From Symbiodinium natans (lineage: Eukaryota; Sar; Dinophyceae; Suessiales; Symbiodiniaceae), in the NCBI GenBank assembly GCA_905221605.1, contig CAJNDS010002253.1:346904-410903 (forward strand): DNA of 64,000 nt, in the 5' to 3' direction. Of this stretch, positions 56,545-64,000 are shown piece after piece (position 1 is the stretch's first letter; each line of letters starts with the position of its first letter). The notes below the pieces were generated by a model, which was given only the letters and a program-made list of their open reading frames with translations, had not been told where the DNA came from and made no database searches. The translations under genes and the position numbers were made by a program.

Positions 56545-56708
56545 GCTTCAAGCACTGGCCGGGGTTCAAGTACTGCGATTCAGGCACTCGCGATTCAAGC
56601 CCAAGAGCGGTTCAAGCACTGGCGTTTCAAGCGCGAGTCCTGATTCGAGAGCTCGCGGCTCAAGCGCTGCTGATTCAAACACGCACGATTCGAGCACAAA
56701 AACTGAGC
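56545..56708 (+). repeat. Degenerate 15-bp minisatellite GATTCAAGCACTGGC
   Basis: About ten consecutive units of roughly 15 bp: TTCAAGCACTGGC, GTTCAAGTACTGC, GATTCAGGCACTCGC, GATTCAAGCCCAAGAGCG, GTTCAAGCACTGGC, GTTTCAAGCGCGAGTCCT, GATTCGAGAGCTCGC and so on. The 15-bp length keeps the reading frame, so a 5-residue repeat could be encoded, but there is no other evidence of translation. Confidence 0.7.
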
Positions 56709-56759
56709 CTGAACTAAGCACAATTTTTTTGCCTTCCCTAACACCCAAGCTAATCTCTG

Positions 56760-57465
56760 GGCTTCAAAGGTCAGGGTTTTCAGGACTGAGGGTGTTTATG
56801 GCTTGGGGGTTTAGGAATCTTGGTTTTACCAGGGGTTGTAGGCAGGGGGTTTTGGGCGTGCGTCAGGCTTTTGAGGGCTGAGGGTTTTTCATGGTCAAGG
56901 GTTTGAGGCTTTTGGGGCCTCATGGTGTCTGGGGGGTTCAGGGTTGGGGGGTTGTTTAGGGTTTAGGGTTTAGGGCTTGTTTAAGGGTTCTTTTCAGGGC
57001 CGAGGGAGTTTGCGGCTCACAGCGGGGGCTTCAGGGTTGGGCTTAGGGTTCTTGGGGGTTTACGGGCTTTAGGCCTGAGGCGTCTCATGGTCGAGTCTAT
57101 TTTGCTTTGGGGCTTTTGGGCTTTTGGGCTCTTTAGGGTTTTTTCGGGTTTTGGGGTTTAGGGTTAGTGGTTTCGGGTTTAGGGTTTTAGCCACCCACCC
57201 CCAGGTAACATCTTGACTTTGTTAGGGTTTTCGTTCATGGCTTGGAGGGTTTAGGGTTGAGTTCTTTCTGCCTCGACCCTGGCCAGGGTTTAGGGTTCTT
57301 AGGGTTTGGATTGCTTGGGCTTGAAGGTTCAAAAGCCTCTGAATAAGGGTTTTTGACAACGGTTTTTGCACCAGGGGCGTTTCTGGGCAGGGTTTGAAGG
57401 GTTCTGAGGGTTTTGTTCTCAGGAAGCTTTAGAGTGTTTAGGGTTGAGGTTTTGTAGGAAATGTC
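56760..57465 (+). repeat. Degenerate TTTAGGG-like block
   Basis: Scattered GGGTTTAGGG, GGGTTTTGGGG and AGGGTTGGG words in + orientation over about 700 bp. Heavily diverged compared with 6.6-9.0 kb. Confidence 0.7.
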
Positions 57466-58130
57466 ACTTTAAGAGTTGCATAATCTTGTGCGTGCGAGCA
57501 CAAAGCGCAACATCCACTGTGTGCAAATCCCGCCGGGCAAGTGCGTGAATCGGGTTGTGAGCGAATGGGTCGCTCCCTACCGGCCCACTTGATGAGGACC
57601 AGCTGAGCTGGAATGTGATCCTGTGGCGAGTCTTTTGAACACTAGAGAGTACGCCCTCCTCGTCCTCCTCCTCCTCCTCCTCCTCCCTCTTCTCCTCCCA
57701 TATTCACAACGTGGTCTTCTTCGGCTTGAATAGCTCAAGCTGAGCTGAAGCGCACATGGACGGCTAGATATTTTCTTTGCGTGTCTCAAAATCAACGGAA
57801 GGCTGCAAACGCCTTTCGCTCACTCCTGGTCCTAGATAGAGAGTATTAGCCCCAGTGTGCTTCCCAATGCTTCTGCTTCATTCAGTCCTCTTGGCAGGTG
57901 TTGTGTTCGCTGCCATGGATGGCAGACCGCTTTCTGTAGGGTCTTTCGTTTCGCGTAAGATTGCGCCTGGTTGTATTCCATCACTGGCCAGACTGAACCT
58001 AGACCCGAGAAATATGTTCAGGGATCCAATGGGCCTAGTGACCTAGTGGCATCTGAGGCATGAAGCTGATGAAGCTCAAAAGCCACAGGCTGGCTGCTCT
58101 TGCCCACTTGGAGTGAACGGGACTTTTAAA
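57466..58130. other. Mostly non-coding; a small signal-peptide-like ORF
   Basis: A CTC-rich run is at 57660-57695. The frame at 57867-58046 begins MLLLHSVLLAGVVFAAMDG, which looks like a signal peptide, and continues 40 residues to a TAG. It could be a first exon or a chance ORF. Confidence 0.3.
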
Positions 58131-58137
58131 TCTTGCA

Positions 58138-58299
58138 GCTCGTCAGGATCCTGGTGAGCCTGAGGCGGAGGAGGAGCAGCTCTGTGCAGCTTAACACTAC
58201 TTACACGTGTTGTGGCGATGCTGTGAGGACGCGGAGCTGAGTGAAGATGGAAGTAGTGCCGGCGAGTGGGTCACGGAGGAGACTGAACAGTCCGATTGA
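58138..58299 (+). CDS. Acidic 3'-terminal exon(s)
   Basis: 58138-58195 reads ARQDPGEPEAEEEQLCA. From 58222 to a TGA at 58297-58299 another frame reads CEDAELSEDGSSAGEWVTEE then TEQSD. Both are strongly acidic. Together they look like the tail of an intracellular protein. No family recognised. Confidence 0.35.
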
Positions 58300-58478
58300 T
58301 TGGATTAGCTGAGGTGAGCGCAACTGTAGTCTGCTTTGGGAGTGTGGCGCAGCCTATTCAGTCTTACTGGCAGGAGAACATGCACAGATTTGGGATTGGT
58401 GACTTGCCCTCAGCAGTCTGATGGTATCTATGTATCAATGCATCAGTGACTGCTGTGTTCCTTGGTATCACGTTTGCG

Positions 58479-58860
58479 AATTGCCAAGATTCAGCCCAAA
58501 GCCGACCTGCGGGTCACTTGTGCAACGGCGGACTACTCCGTGCAGAATGTGCCCTACTGCGAGCATGAGACGAATGCAGCGTAAGCCCATTTTAGATTAG
58601 GACAGGTAAGTGCCAGGGACATGGGTGGACAAGGCAGGATTGTCACTGCAAGTGTGCCTGTACAACTAAGATGAACATGTCCGTTGTTTCGGATCTGATT
58701 CTCTGGGCTGTGTAATGCCCACAGGCACCGCAGTAGCTTGTCAGCCACCCTCGTGCTGCCACATGGTGGGCATGCGCAGCATCCCTTGCGCCGAGTTCGA
58801 GACTTGCACACAGCCCACGATGGCCTCTGGCTGCAGCCTACGGCAGACTGCGTATGCCAA
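58479..58860 (+). CDS. Cysteine-containing exons, unknown
   Basis: 58479-58580 reads RIAKIQPKADLRVTCATADY then SVQNVPYCEHETNAA and meets a canonical donor (GCAGC|GTAAGC). After CCCACAG at about 58721 the next segment reads GTAVACQPPSCCHMVGMRSI, PCAEFETCTQPTMASGC and LRQTAYAK. The Cys density suggests an extracellular or disulfide-rich domain. It lies just upstream of the GC-rich element. Confidence 0.4.
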
Positions 58861-59069
58861 GCCACTTGGTGCTGCTGACTGGATACATTGGCCTTCAAGT
58901 TTCTGGCCGGTCTGTAGACCTGGGTGACGGGCTTCTACACTGCTGGCACGCAGGCAAGCTGCACGCTCCGACAGGTAGACGTCCTTTTCCCTGGTTCCTG
59001 CAACTCTCCACTTGTTGTGTAGCACTATTCATGTGCGTTAGGACAAGCATGCGACGAACGACGCAGCTG

Positions 59070-59122
59070 TTCGTCGCAAGCCGCCCACTTTTAGCTGCCT
59101 TTGTGTGTAGACCCTCGTCGCC
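59070..59122 (+). promoter_or_regulatory. Pyrimidine tract and TAG before ORF 1
   Basis: CCCACTTTTAGCTGCCTTTGTGTGTAG ends 13 nt before the ATG of ORF 1. Suitable as a splice acceptor for spliced-leader addition. Inference from pattern only. Confidence 0.35.
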
Positions 59123-60657
59123 ATGTCTTCACACAACGTCGACATCGCCGTCCTCGCCGAGATCCTGGAGGAGGTCCTCCGCGACGACTCCTCGGCGTTG
59201 GACTTGGTGTCGGCGCTGCCGCTGCCTTGTCGCGAGCGCATCGTCGCGGCGCACGCGACCCTCGTCTTCCAGACGAGGTCCAGGCCCCTCCCGCCGCACC
59301 TCGTCGCAGCTTACCTACGCGACCTGGGAGGGGCCGAGGCGGCGGCAGTGACCCAGCGGCAGGCGACGACGAACAGCTCATCTTCTTCCTCGACGTCGGC
59401 GATGGCCAAGGTGGCTTCGGCGATGGCGCCCTCCTCTTTCCCTGCCAAGGCGCCGCCGCCACCACTGCCGACGCTCGTTTCGGCGGCGACCACCCCAACG
59501 ACGGCGCCGGGCCCGGTGCCTTCCGTGGCTGGCGACGCCCCTTCCGTCGTTGAGCCTGAACCGGAGGGCCCGGCGGATCTCCCGCCGGTTGGCCAGCCGG
59601 TCTCCTATGGCCCGCCATCGTCGTCGACGGGTGGCAGGCCTTTCATCCCGGCGGCCTTGGACGACGACTCCGAGGAGGTCGTCGCCCCCACCGTCGCCAT
59701 GGTCGCGCCGATCTCCGACTTCGACGACGACCTGCCGACCGCGGTGATTCCCGGCGACCTCCCGACGACCCAGATCACCAACGTCGCGCCGAACACCGTG
59801 GAGCCCGTCGTCGTCGCCACGGAGCCGATCCCCGACGCCCCCAACGACACGATCACCACGGCGCCGGGTGCGGCGGCGGACCCGACGCCGGCCCAGGCGA
59901 AGCCGTCGCCATACAAGTCGCCGCCTCTGCCGCCACCTCCGGCGGCAGCCTCCTTCCCCAACGCGGCGGAGGCGGCCCTTCGGCGGCGGAGTGGCTGCAG
60001 CATCGGCGCGTCGAGCTGGGCCAGGAGAGCTTCGCCACGGTGCCCAGGGCGGCACGGGCCGGCGACGCCTGCCCGCCGGCTACGACGCCGGCACGCCTGG
60101 AGGAAATCCAGCGCCAGATCGACGCCGAGTTGGCGTCCGATCCCTCCATGGCGCCGCGGCCGAAGAAGGCGCCGCCGCAACTGCCGTCGAAGGCGGCGCC
60201 CTCCGTTTTCCCCGCCGCCAAGGCGCCGCCGCCGCCGCTGCCGCCCCAGGACGCCGAGCTGGACAGGCTCCACGTCGCGGCGCTCCAGGAAACCCGGGAC
60301 AACGCCCGGGCGGCGGCGAGACTGGAGGCCGCCGTCGCCGCCAACGGCGAGGAGTACGTCGCCTACAAGGCCCGGGTGGAGCGTCGCGGCGCCAGGGCGG
60401 AGCATCTCCCGCCGCCCTCGTCGGACCTGGCGCAGCTTCTGGTCCCGACGTACGGCGACCTCATTCGGCGGGAGGAGGCCACCGCCGACGGCGCCGTCAT
60501 GCCCAGGGCGGCGGAGGCGCCCTATTGGGTCCTCACGGCGCTGCCGTCGGGCGTCTGGGGCGGCCGCATACCCGGCGAGCACGCAACGGCGGGGCGCTTC
60601 ATCGTCGGGTTGGTGCGCCCACCGGTGCTCCAACCCGGCGTGCCGCCTCGGCGATGA
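59123..60657 (+). CDS. Element ORF 1, proline/alanine-rich protein, one -1 frame change
   Basis: The ATG at 59123 opens with a structured N terminus (IAVLAEILEEVLRDDSSALD, PCRERIVAAHATLVF, VAAYLRDLGGAE), followed by a long Pro/Ala/Thr linker containing FPAKAPPPPLP. Near 59985 the protein-like reading moves to the -1 frame: AEWLQHRRVELGQESFATVP, LEEIQRQIDAELASDP, a second FPAAKAPPPPLP, LDRLHVAALQETRDNARAAA, then GVWGGRIPGEHATAGRFIVG, with TGA at 60655-60657. About 510 residues in all. No zinc knuckle, RT or nuclease motif was recognised; a structural (Gag-like) or accessory role is possible. The shift could be decay, sequence error or recoding. Confidence 0.5.
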
Positions 60658-60879
60658 GCCCGCCGGTCGGTGCGCCCCATCGTCTTGGGGCGAGAGGACC
60701 GACATTCGCCGCATTTTTGCGCCGAGTGCCACCACCCTCGGCACCAGCGGCATCGGCGCGAATTCGAAGCACGACGCCCCTGAGCGGCGCCACCGCCCCC
60801 CGCGAAGCCGGGGGGCCATCTTCCGTCGCCTGCCGCGCTACAGCTTTTCGGCGTGGCGGCGGCTGCACTGACGCGCATT

Positions 60880-61044
60880 TCTTCGGCGTACCCCTTGGAA
60901 AAAAGTTGGGCTCCTCTCATTTCAGTCGTCGCTGCACTCGCGTGCTGTACCCCCCTCCCCCCCTTCTTTTTGCGTTGCCTCTTAACTTGTTCCCTTTGTC
61001 TCGGCTCAGTCCCTCGCGGGCAGTCTTCTGGACCTGACTCGATC
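60880..61044 (+). promoter_or_regulatory. Inter-ORF spacer 1: A run, polypyrimidine tract, CAG
   Basis: After ORF 1 the sequence runs GGAAAAAAGTTGG (60897), CATTTCAGTCGTCG, then a C/T-rich tract at 60950-61010 and GGGCAG about 20 nt before ATGGCG (61045). The layout is repeated in spacers 2 and 3. Confidence 0.45.
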
Positions 61045-62786
61045 ATGGCGCTCGCCGCCGACGTCGTCGCTGGATCGTTCGGCGAGCTGGCAGCCGCTGT
61101 GCAGGCGATTGGTCTGCAGCGCCATCTGCCGACGATCGCCGGCGACATCCAATCGGCGGCCAGCTCGCTCCTCGCTGCCGGCGTCCCGGCGCAGGACATC
61201 GAGATCCTGGTCACGATCAGGCCGCCGCAACAGCCGGCCCCGGCACCGGAGCCTTTGGCGGTGCCGGGCCGCCCGGACGTGCCGGTCCGTCGCCGCGAGG
61301 CGTCGGCGTCACTCGCGGCGGCGGCGGTGCCGGCGAACAGAAAGAGGGCCCTCGACGCCCTCGACGCCGGCGTTCTGGCGAGCTCCTCCAGGGGGCCGGT
61401 GGAGTCCAGGCTGAGGACGTGGCGTCGCCTCGCCGAGGCTTGGGCTAGGGAGCCTTGGCCCATCGACGTGGAGTTGGTCCGCTGCCTGGCGGCCTCCTTC
61501 AAAGCCGGCGCATACAGATCGGCGCAGAACTACTTCGACGCCGCTGTGTGGTTTCAGGAGGCTTACCTCCACACGCCGGTGTCGCCACTCGTCAGGAAGG
61601 CGATCCGGCGCTATGTCAGGTCGGCGACTAGAGGCCTGCCCGGCGCCAACTTGAAGGACGCCTTCCCGCTCGACGCGGTCGGCGCTGCAGTGGCCCACCT
61701 CGATCTCGACGCCTTCTGCTTCGGGACCCCCGCCCACTTCGTCGACGTCCTCATCGTCGCCACCTGGTTCATGCTGCGCGAGATAGAGATAGCGGCGGCG
61801 AGGTTGGCCGACCTCCACCTCTCCGAGAGAGAGGTCTGCCTCGCCGTGCCGCTGCACAAGGTGGCACAGGGGGGCCAGAGGGACCTCACGCGGCGCTCAC
61901 TTCGCTGCGTCTGCGAGGCCCGGGTCCACCCACTTTGCCCCGTCCACGCCGCGGAGAGGCACTGCCGACGGATGAGAAGCGCGGGGCGTGTTCACCCCGA
62001 CGGCCCTCTCTTCCCCGGCCCCGGCGGCGACGGCTTCTCCAAGAAGGACTTCTTCCAGGCGGCGGCCGGCGTCCTGCTAGTGGCGGGCGTCGAATGCTTC
62101 TTCGTCGACACGGCGGGCCGAGGTTTCAGGGGCACTTGGCCCGAGTCGCCGGGGCCACCTTCTTGGCGGCGAGGGGCGTGCCGCTCCCGGTGATCCAGCT
62201 CCTGGGGCGCTGGTCATCCTGGGCCATACTTCGGTACACCCAGTCGGCGCCCCTGTCAACGGCGCCGCTCGCACCGGCCCAGGCGCTGGCAGCCGGAGCC
62301 GCCCCGGCGCTGCCGGCAGTCGTCGACCTGACCCACGACGAGGAACCGTCGGGCCCTCCAGTCGAGGCGAGCCTGCAGAGGGACGGGGACGCAGCCGCTT
62401 CGTTAGCGGCGCCCCCTTCGCCGCAGTCGGACCTACCCGGGATCGTCTTTTTGGAGGCCCCTGACGTGGCGTTGGCGATTCCGCCGGTCGATGAATCGGA
62501 CACCTTCATCATGCATCGCCGAAACCGGCGCTTGCACCGGCCAGATCCGCACGAGTCCAGTAAGGACCCCCTTCTGTTCAAGGCGAGGTGCGGCTGGCCT
62601 TATGGGGTTAGATCCCATTTTCGGATCTCGGCGGAACCGCCGGATCCCAGGCGCTGCAAGCGCTGCTTTAGACCTCCGGCGCATGAGGCGCCATCCCCGA
62701 CGGAGGAGGTGGAGTCGCCGTCCGCGGACTCCGAGCACTCGTCGTCTCCGGAGTCCAGCAGCGGCTCCGGAGAATCGGACGACTGA
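61045..62786 (+). CDS. Element ORF 2, tyrosine recombinase (frameshifted near 62.1 kb)
   Basis: ATG at 61045. The N-terminal 110 residues are Ala/Pro-rich. The core-binding helical domain follows (RLRTWRRLAEAWAREPWPID, FKAGAYRSAQNYFDAAVWFQ). The catalytic domain shows Arg I in WFMLREIEIAAARLADLHL (codon 61776-61778), a candidate lysine in VPLHKVAQGG, HxxR in GHLARVAGATFLA (His 62133-62135, Arg 62142-62144), Trp in LLGRWSS (62211-62213) and the nucleophile Tyr in ILRYTQ (62235-62237). Arg I and Lys lie in the first frame, and H-R-W-Y in the -1 frame; the change falls between about 62100 and 62130. The 180-residue tail is acidic and carries CGWPYG...RRCKRCF, a possible metal site, and a Ser/Glu-rich C terminus. 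The GHxxR...GRW...RY pattern and tail match a large dinoflagellate recombinase family as I recall it. Confidence 0.75.
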
Positions 62787-62955
62787 GCCAAGGGAAAAGG
62801 TGAGTCGCGCCAGCTGGGTCGCCTTCGTCGCTTCTCCTTCCCTTTCTTCCCCCCCCCCCCTTTTTCTCGGCGTGGGCTTGTAAGAACTTGCACCTTGTCG
62901 TCGCAGCCCATTTCAGTGACCTCGCCCGTTCGCCGCTGTCTTCTTGTTTGCTGCC
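62787..62955 (+). promoter_or_regulatory. Inter-ORF spacer 2: donor-like GTGAGT, polypyrimidine tract, CAG
   Basis: Directly after the ORF 2 stop: AAGGGAAAAG|GTGAGT (62798-62804), then CTTCTCCTTCCC...CCCCCCTTTTTCTCGG (62829-62870), GTCGTCGCAG (about 62898-62907) and ATGGCG at 62956. Could be a cis-intron in a 5'/3' UTR or a trans-splice acceptor. Confidence 0.5.
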
Positions 62956-63802
62956 ATGGCGTCGTCGACGACCGGCGCTGCGGACTATGTGCCGTCATGT
63001 TCGACGCACTACCCGCCGCAGCAGCTCGGCGGTGGACCCGACGAGGCCGACATCTTCGGCGAGGCGTTGGCGGCGGAGGGCGGCGAATCTGAGTCGCACT
63101 TGGCCAGCGACGCCTGCCCACGTCGCCTGGGGACGCCTCGCCGCCCGCGTCGCCGGCATCCTCACATGTGGCGCCCGCCCCGCCGACACCGGCGCCTGCG
63201 GCGGCGATCTCGGCATAGGTGTTATCCACCCGCCGGGGCCGGTCGGCCTGCCTTGGATGCCGTCGGGTCCGCCGCCGCCCACGCCGATCCCTTCGGGGGC
63301 GCCGCCGGCTCCCAGCTCGGCCGCCGGGGTGGGCGTGACGCCGACGCCCTTCTCCATCTGGGGCCCGGCGCGGCGCGCCGGCAGGGAGCCTTACCCACCT
63401 GGCCCGGCGCTGGGGCGCCGAGGCCCCCGCCGCCGTCGTCGTGGGCGCCGAGGTGGCCGGGTGGGAGGCCGTTCAGCCTGCAACCGGCGTCCGATGTTCG
63501 ACCCCAGGGCGGCGCTGGTGCAGTTGCGCCAGCCTGGGGTCACGCCGGGGGGGCCTCTCCCGCCGACGTGGGACGCCATCGCCGCCTTGTGGCCGCCGGC
63601 ATCCCGGCACTGGATCGGCGTCGTCGCCGTCATTGAGAGGACGCCCGGCGGTAGTGTGGTGGGGATCCACAAGTCGTCGCCGTCGTTTGAGCACGACCGA
63701 CGACGCCTGGCATGTGGCAGGGCGGCCTCGTCGCACGCCGTCAGAGGTCAGTTGACCTTTGTACCGGCGCACGAGCTGCTTTGCCGTGTTTGTTTTCCCT
63801 GA
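62956..63802 (+). CDS. Element ORF 3, function unknown, several frame changes
   Basis: ATG at 62956 reads ASSTTGAADYVPSCSTHYPP, GGGPDEADIFGEALAAEGGE, SESHLASDACP. Thereafter credible protein is split among frames: GVIHPPGPVGLPWMPSGPPP and VGVTPTPFSIWGPARRAG, then FDPRAALVQLRQPGVTPGGP, LPPTWDAIAALWPPASRHWI, GVVAVIERTPGGSVVGIHKS, and a TGA at 63800-63802. No motif recognised. The proline-rich middle resembles ORF 1. The frame changes suggest decay or an unrecognised intron. Confidence 0.4.
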
Positions 63803-63819
63803 GTTTACCTCGGCGCCGC

Positions 63820-63969
63820 CGCCGGGGAAAAAAGTTCAGTCTGTCGGCGCAGCCTCCTCCTTGCTCCCCCCCTCCGGCCCCTCCTTCTTCCCCCTTGCTC
63901 ACACTTTGTCACTCGCCGCAGCCCTTTTGGAGTCGCCGATAGCCCGTCGTCGTCGGACCTGTCGGACAC
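63820..63969 (+). promoter_or_regulatory. Inter-ORF spacer 3: A run, polypyrimidine tract, CAG
   Basis: GGGGAAAAAAGTTCAGTC (63824) parallels GGAAAAAAGTT of spacer 1. A C/T-rich tract (63850-63915) and CACTCGCCGCAG (about 63911-63922) follow, then ATGGCG at 63970. Confidence 0.45.
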
Positions 63970-64000
63970 ATGGCGATCCCGGCGGCCGCCTCCAACCTGA
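63970..64000 (+). CDS. Element ORF 4, first ten codons only
   Basis: ATGGCG at 63970 reads MAIPAAASNL and runs off the window. Called only because its start context repeats that of ORFs 2 and 3. Confidence 0.3.
   Translation, partial: MAIPAAASNL

Larger units (their letters stand above)
59100..64000 (+). mobile_element. GC-rich multi-ORF tyrosine-recombinase element (partial)
   Basis: At about 59.1 kb the base composition jumps from about half G+C to well above that, with strong CGnCG codon bias, and stays so to the window end. The block carries four head-to-tail ORFs (59123, 61045, 62956, 63970), three short pyrimidine-rich spacers and a tyrosine recombinase. The last three ORFs begin ATGGCG. 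No terminal repeats, reverse transcriptase or target-site duplication was found; the right end lies outside the window. Tyrosine-recombinase elements include DIRS retrotransposons and Cryptons. Without a visible RT domain, neither class can be assigned. Confidence 0.55.

Noticed and set aside
59868-61037. Arg/Gly-rich + ORF overlapping ORF 1
   Set aside because: Third-frame shadow. It crosses both ORF 1 and spacer 1 without any structured segment.
59311-62738. Long minus-strand ORFs (up to 404 codons) in the GC-rich block
   Set aside because: Shadow frames of GC-rich + strand genes. They consist of Arg/Pro/Ala/Gly runs and lack motifs, while the + frames carry the recombinase signature.
59100-64000. 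Bacterial contamination or integrated bacterial island
   Set aside because: High GC invites this idea, but the recombinase tail fits a dinoflagellate family as recalled, the spacers carry eukaryotic-type polypyrimidine-AG signals, and no ribosome binding sites precede the ORFs.

Overview
The window looks like nuclear DNA of a dinoflagellate, most likely a Suessiales/Symbiodiniaceae-type genome. Several signs point this way: long degenerate TTTAGGG-family arrays; many simple repeats and homopolymers; low coding density; exons that are nearly all on the + strand; introns with polypyrimidine-AG acceptors, often followed by G; and a tyrosine recombinase of a type I remember as abundant in dinoflagellates. 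No prokaryotic gene organisation, rRNA, tRNA or CRISPR array was found. Most long open frames are shadows or read through introns, so many genes below are exon clusters read by eye, with unresolved junctions.

Layout. 0-1.26 kb: a non-coding tract saturated with the tetranucleotide ATTG on one strand. 3.5-6.2 kb: exons of a coiled-coil protein and a terminal exon. 6.6-10.3 kb: telomere-like array with a (CT)n block and an interspersed imperfect repeat. 11.4-16.0 kb and 17.1-20.7 kb: two clusters of coding exons that share one motif; the second resembles a dinoflagellate glycosyltransferase-like family. 24.7-26.1 kb: four exons of a conserved dinoflagellate protein of unknown function. 28.7-46 kb: coiled-coil exons followed by a very large modular, cysteine-rich, extracellular-type gene (three LamG-like units, an adhesin-like beta-sandwich, Cys modules, a duplicated unit, and a terminal PAN/Apple-like exon), broken by 10-bp tandem arrays. 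47.9-50.3 kb: short + strand exons. 51.25-51.48 kb: the only convincing minus-strand exon. 53.6-57.5 kb: a segment bounded by telomere-like blocks in outward (telomere-correct) orientation. 58.1-58.9 kb: acidic and Cys-rich exons.

59.1-64.0 kb (running off the end) is a sharply GC-richer block. It holds at least four consecutive ORFs, the second encoding a tyrosine recombinase with all catalytic residues visible (interrupted by one frameshift). Each ORF start is preceded by a polypyrimidine tract and an AG, as expected for spliced-leader trans-splicing of a polycistronic transcript. This mobile-element-like block is the best candidate for an undescribed system. The other genome-scale oddity is the recurrence of tandem duplications with a unit of exactly or nearly 10 bp at more than a dozen separate places.
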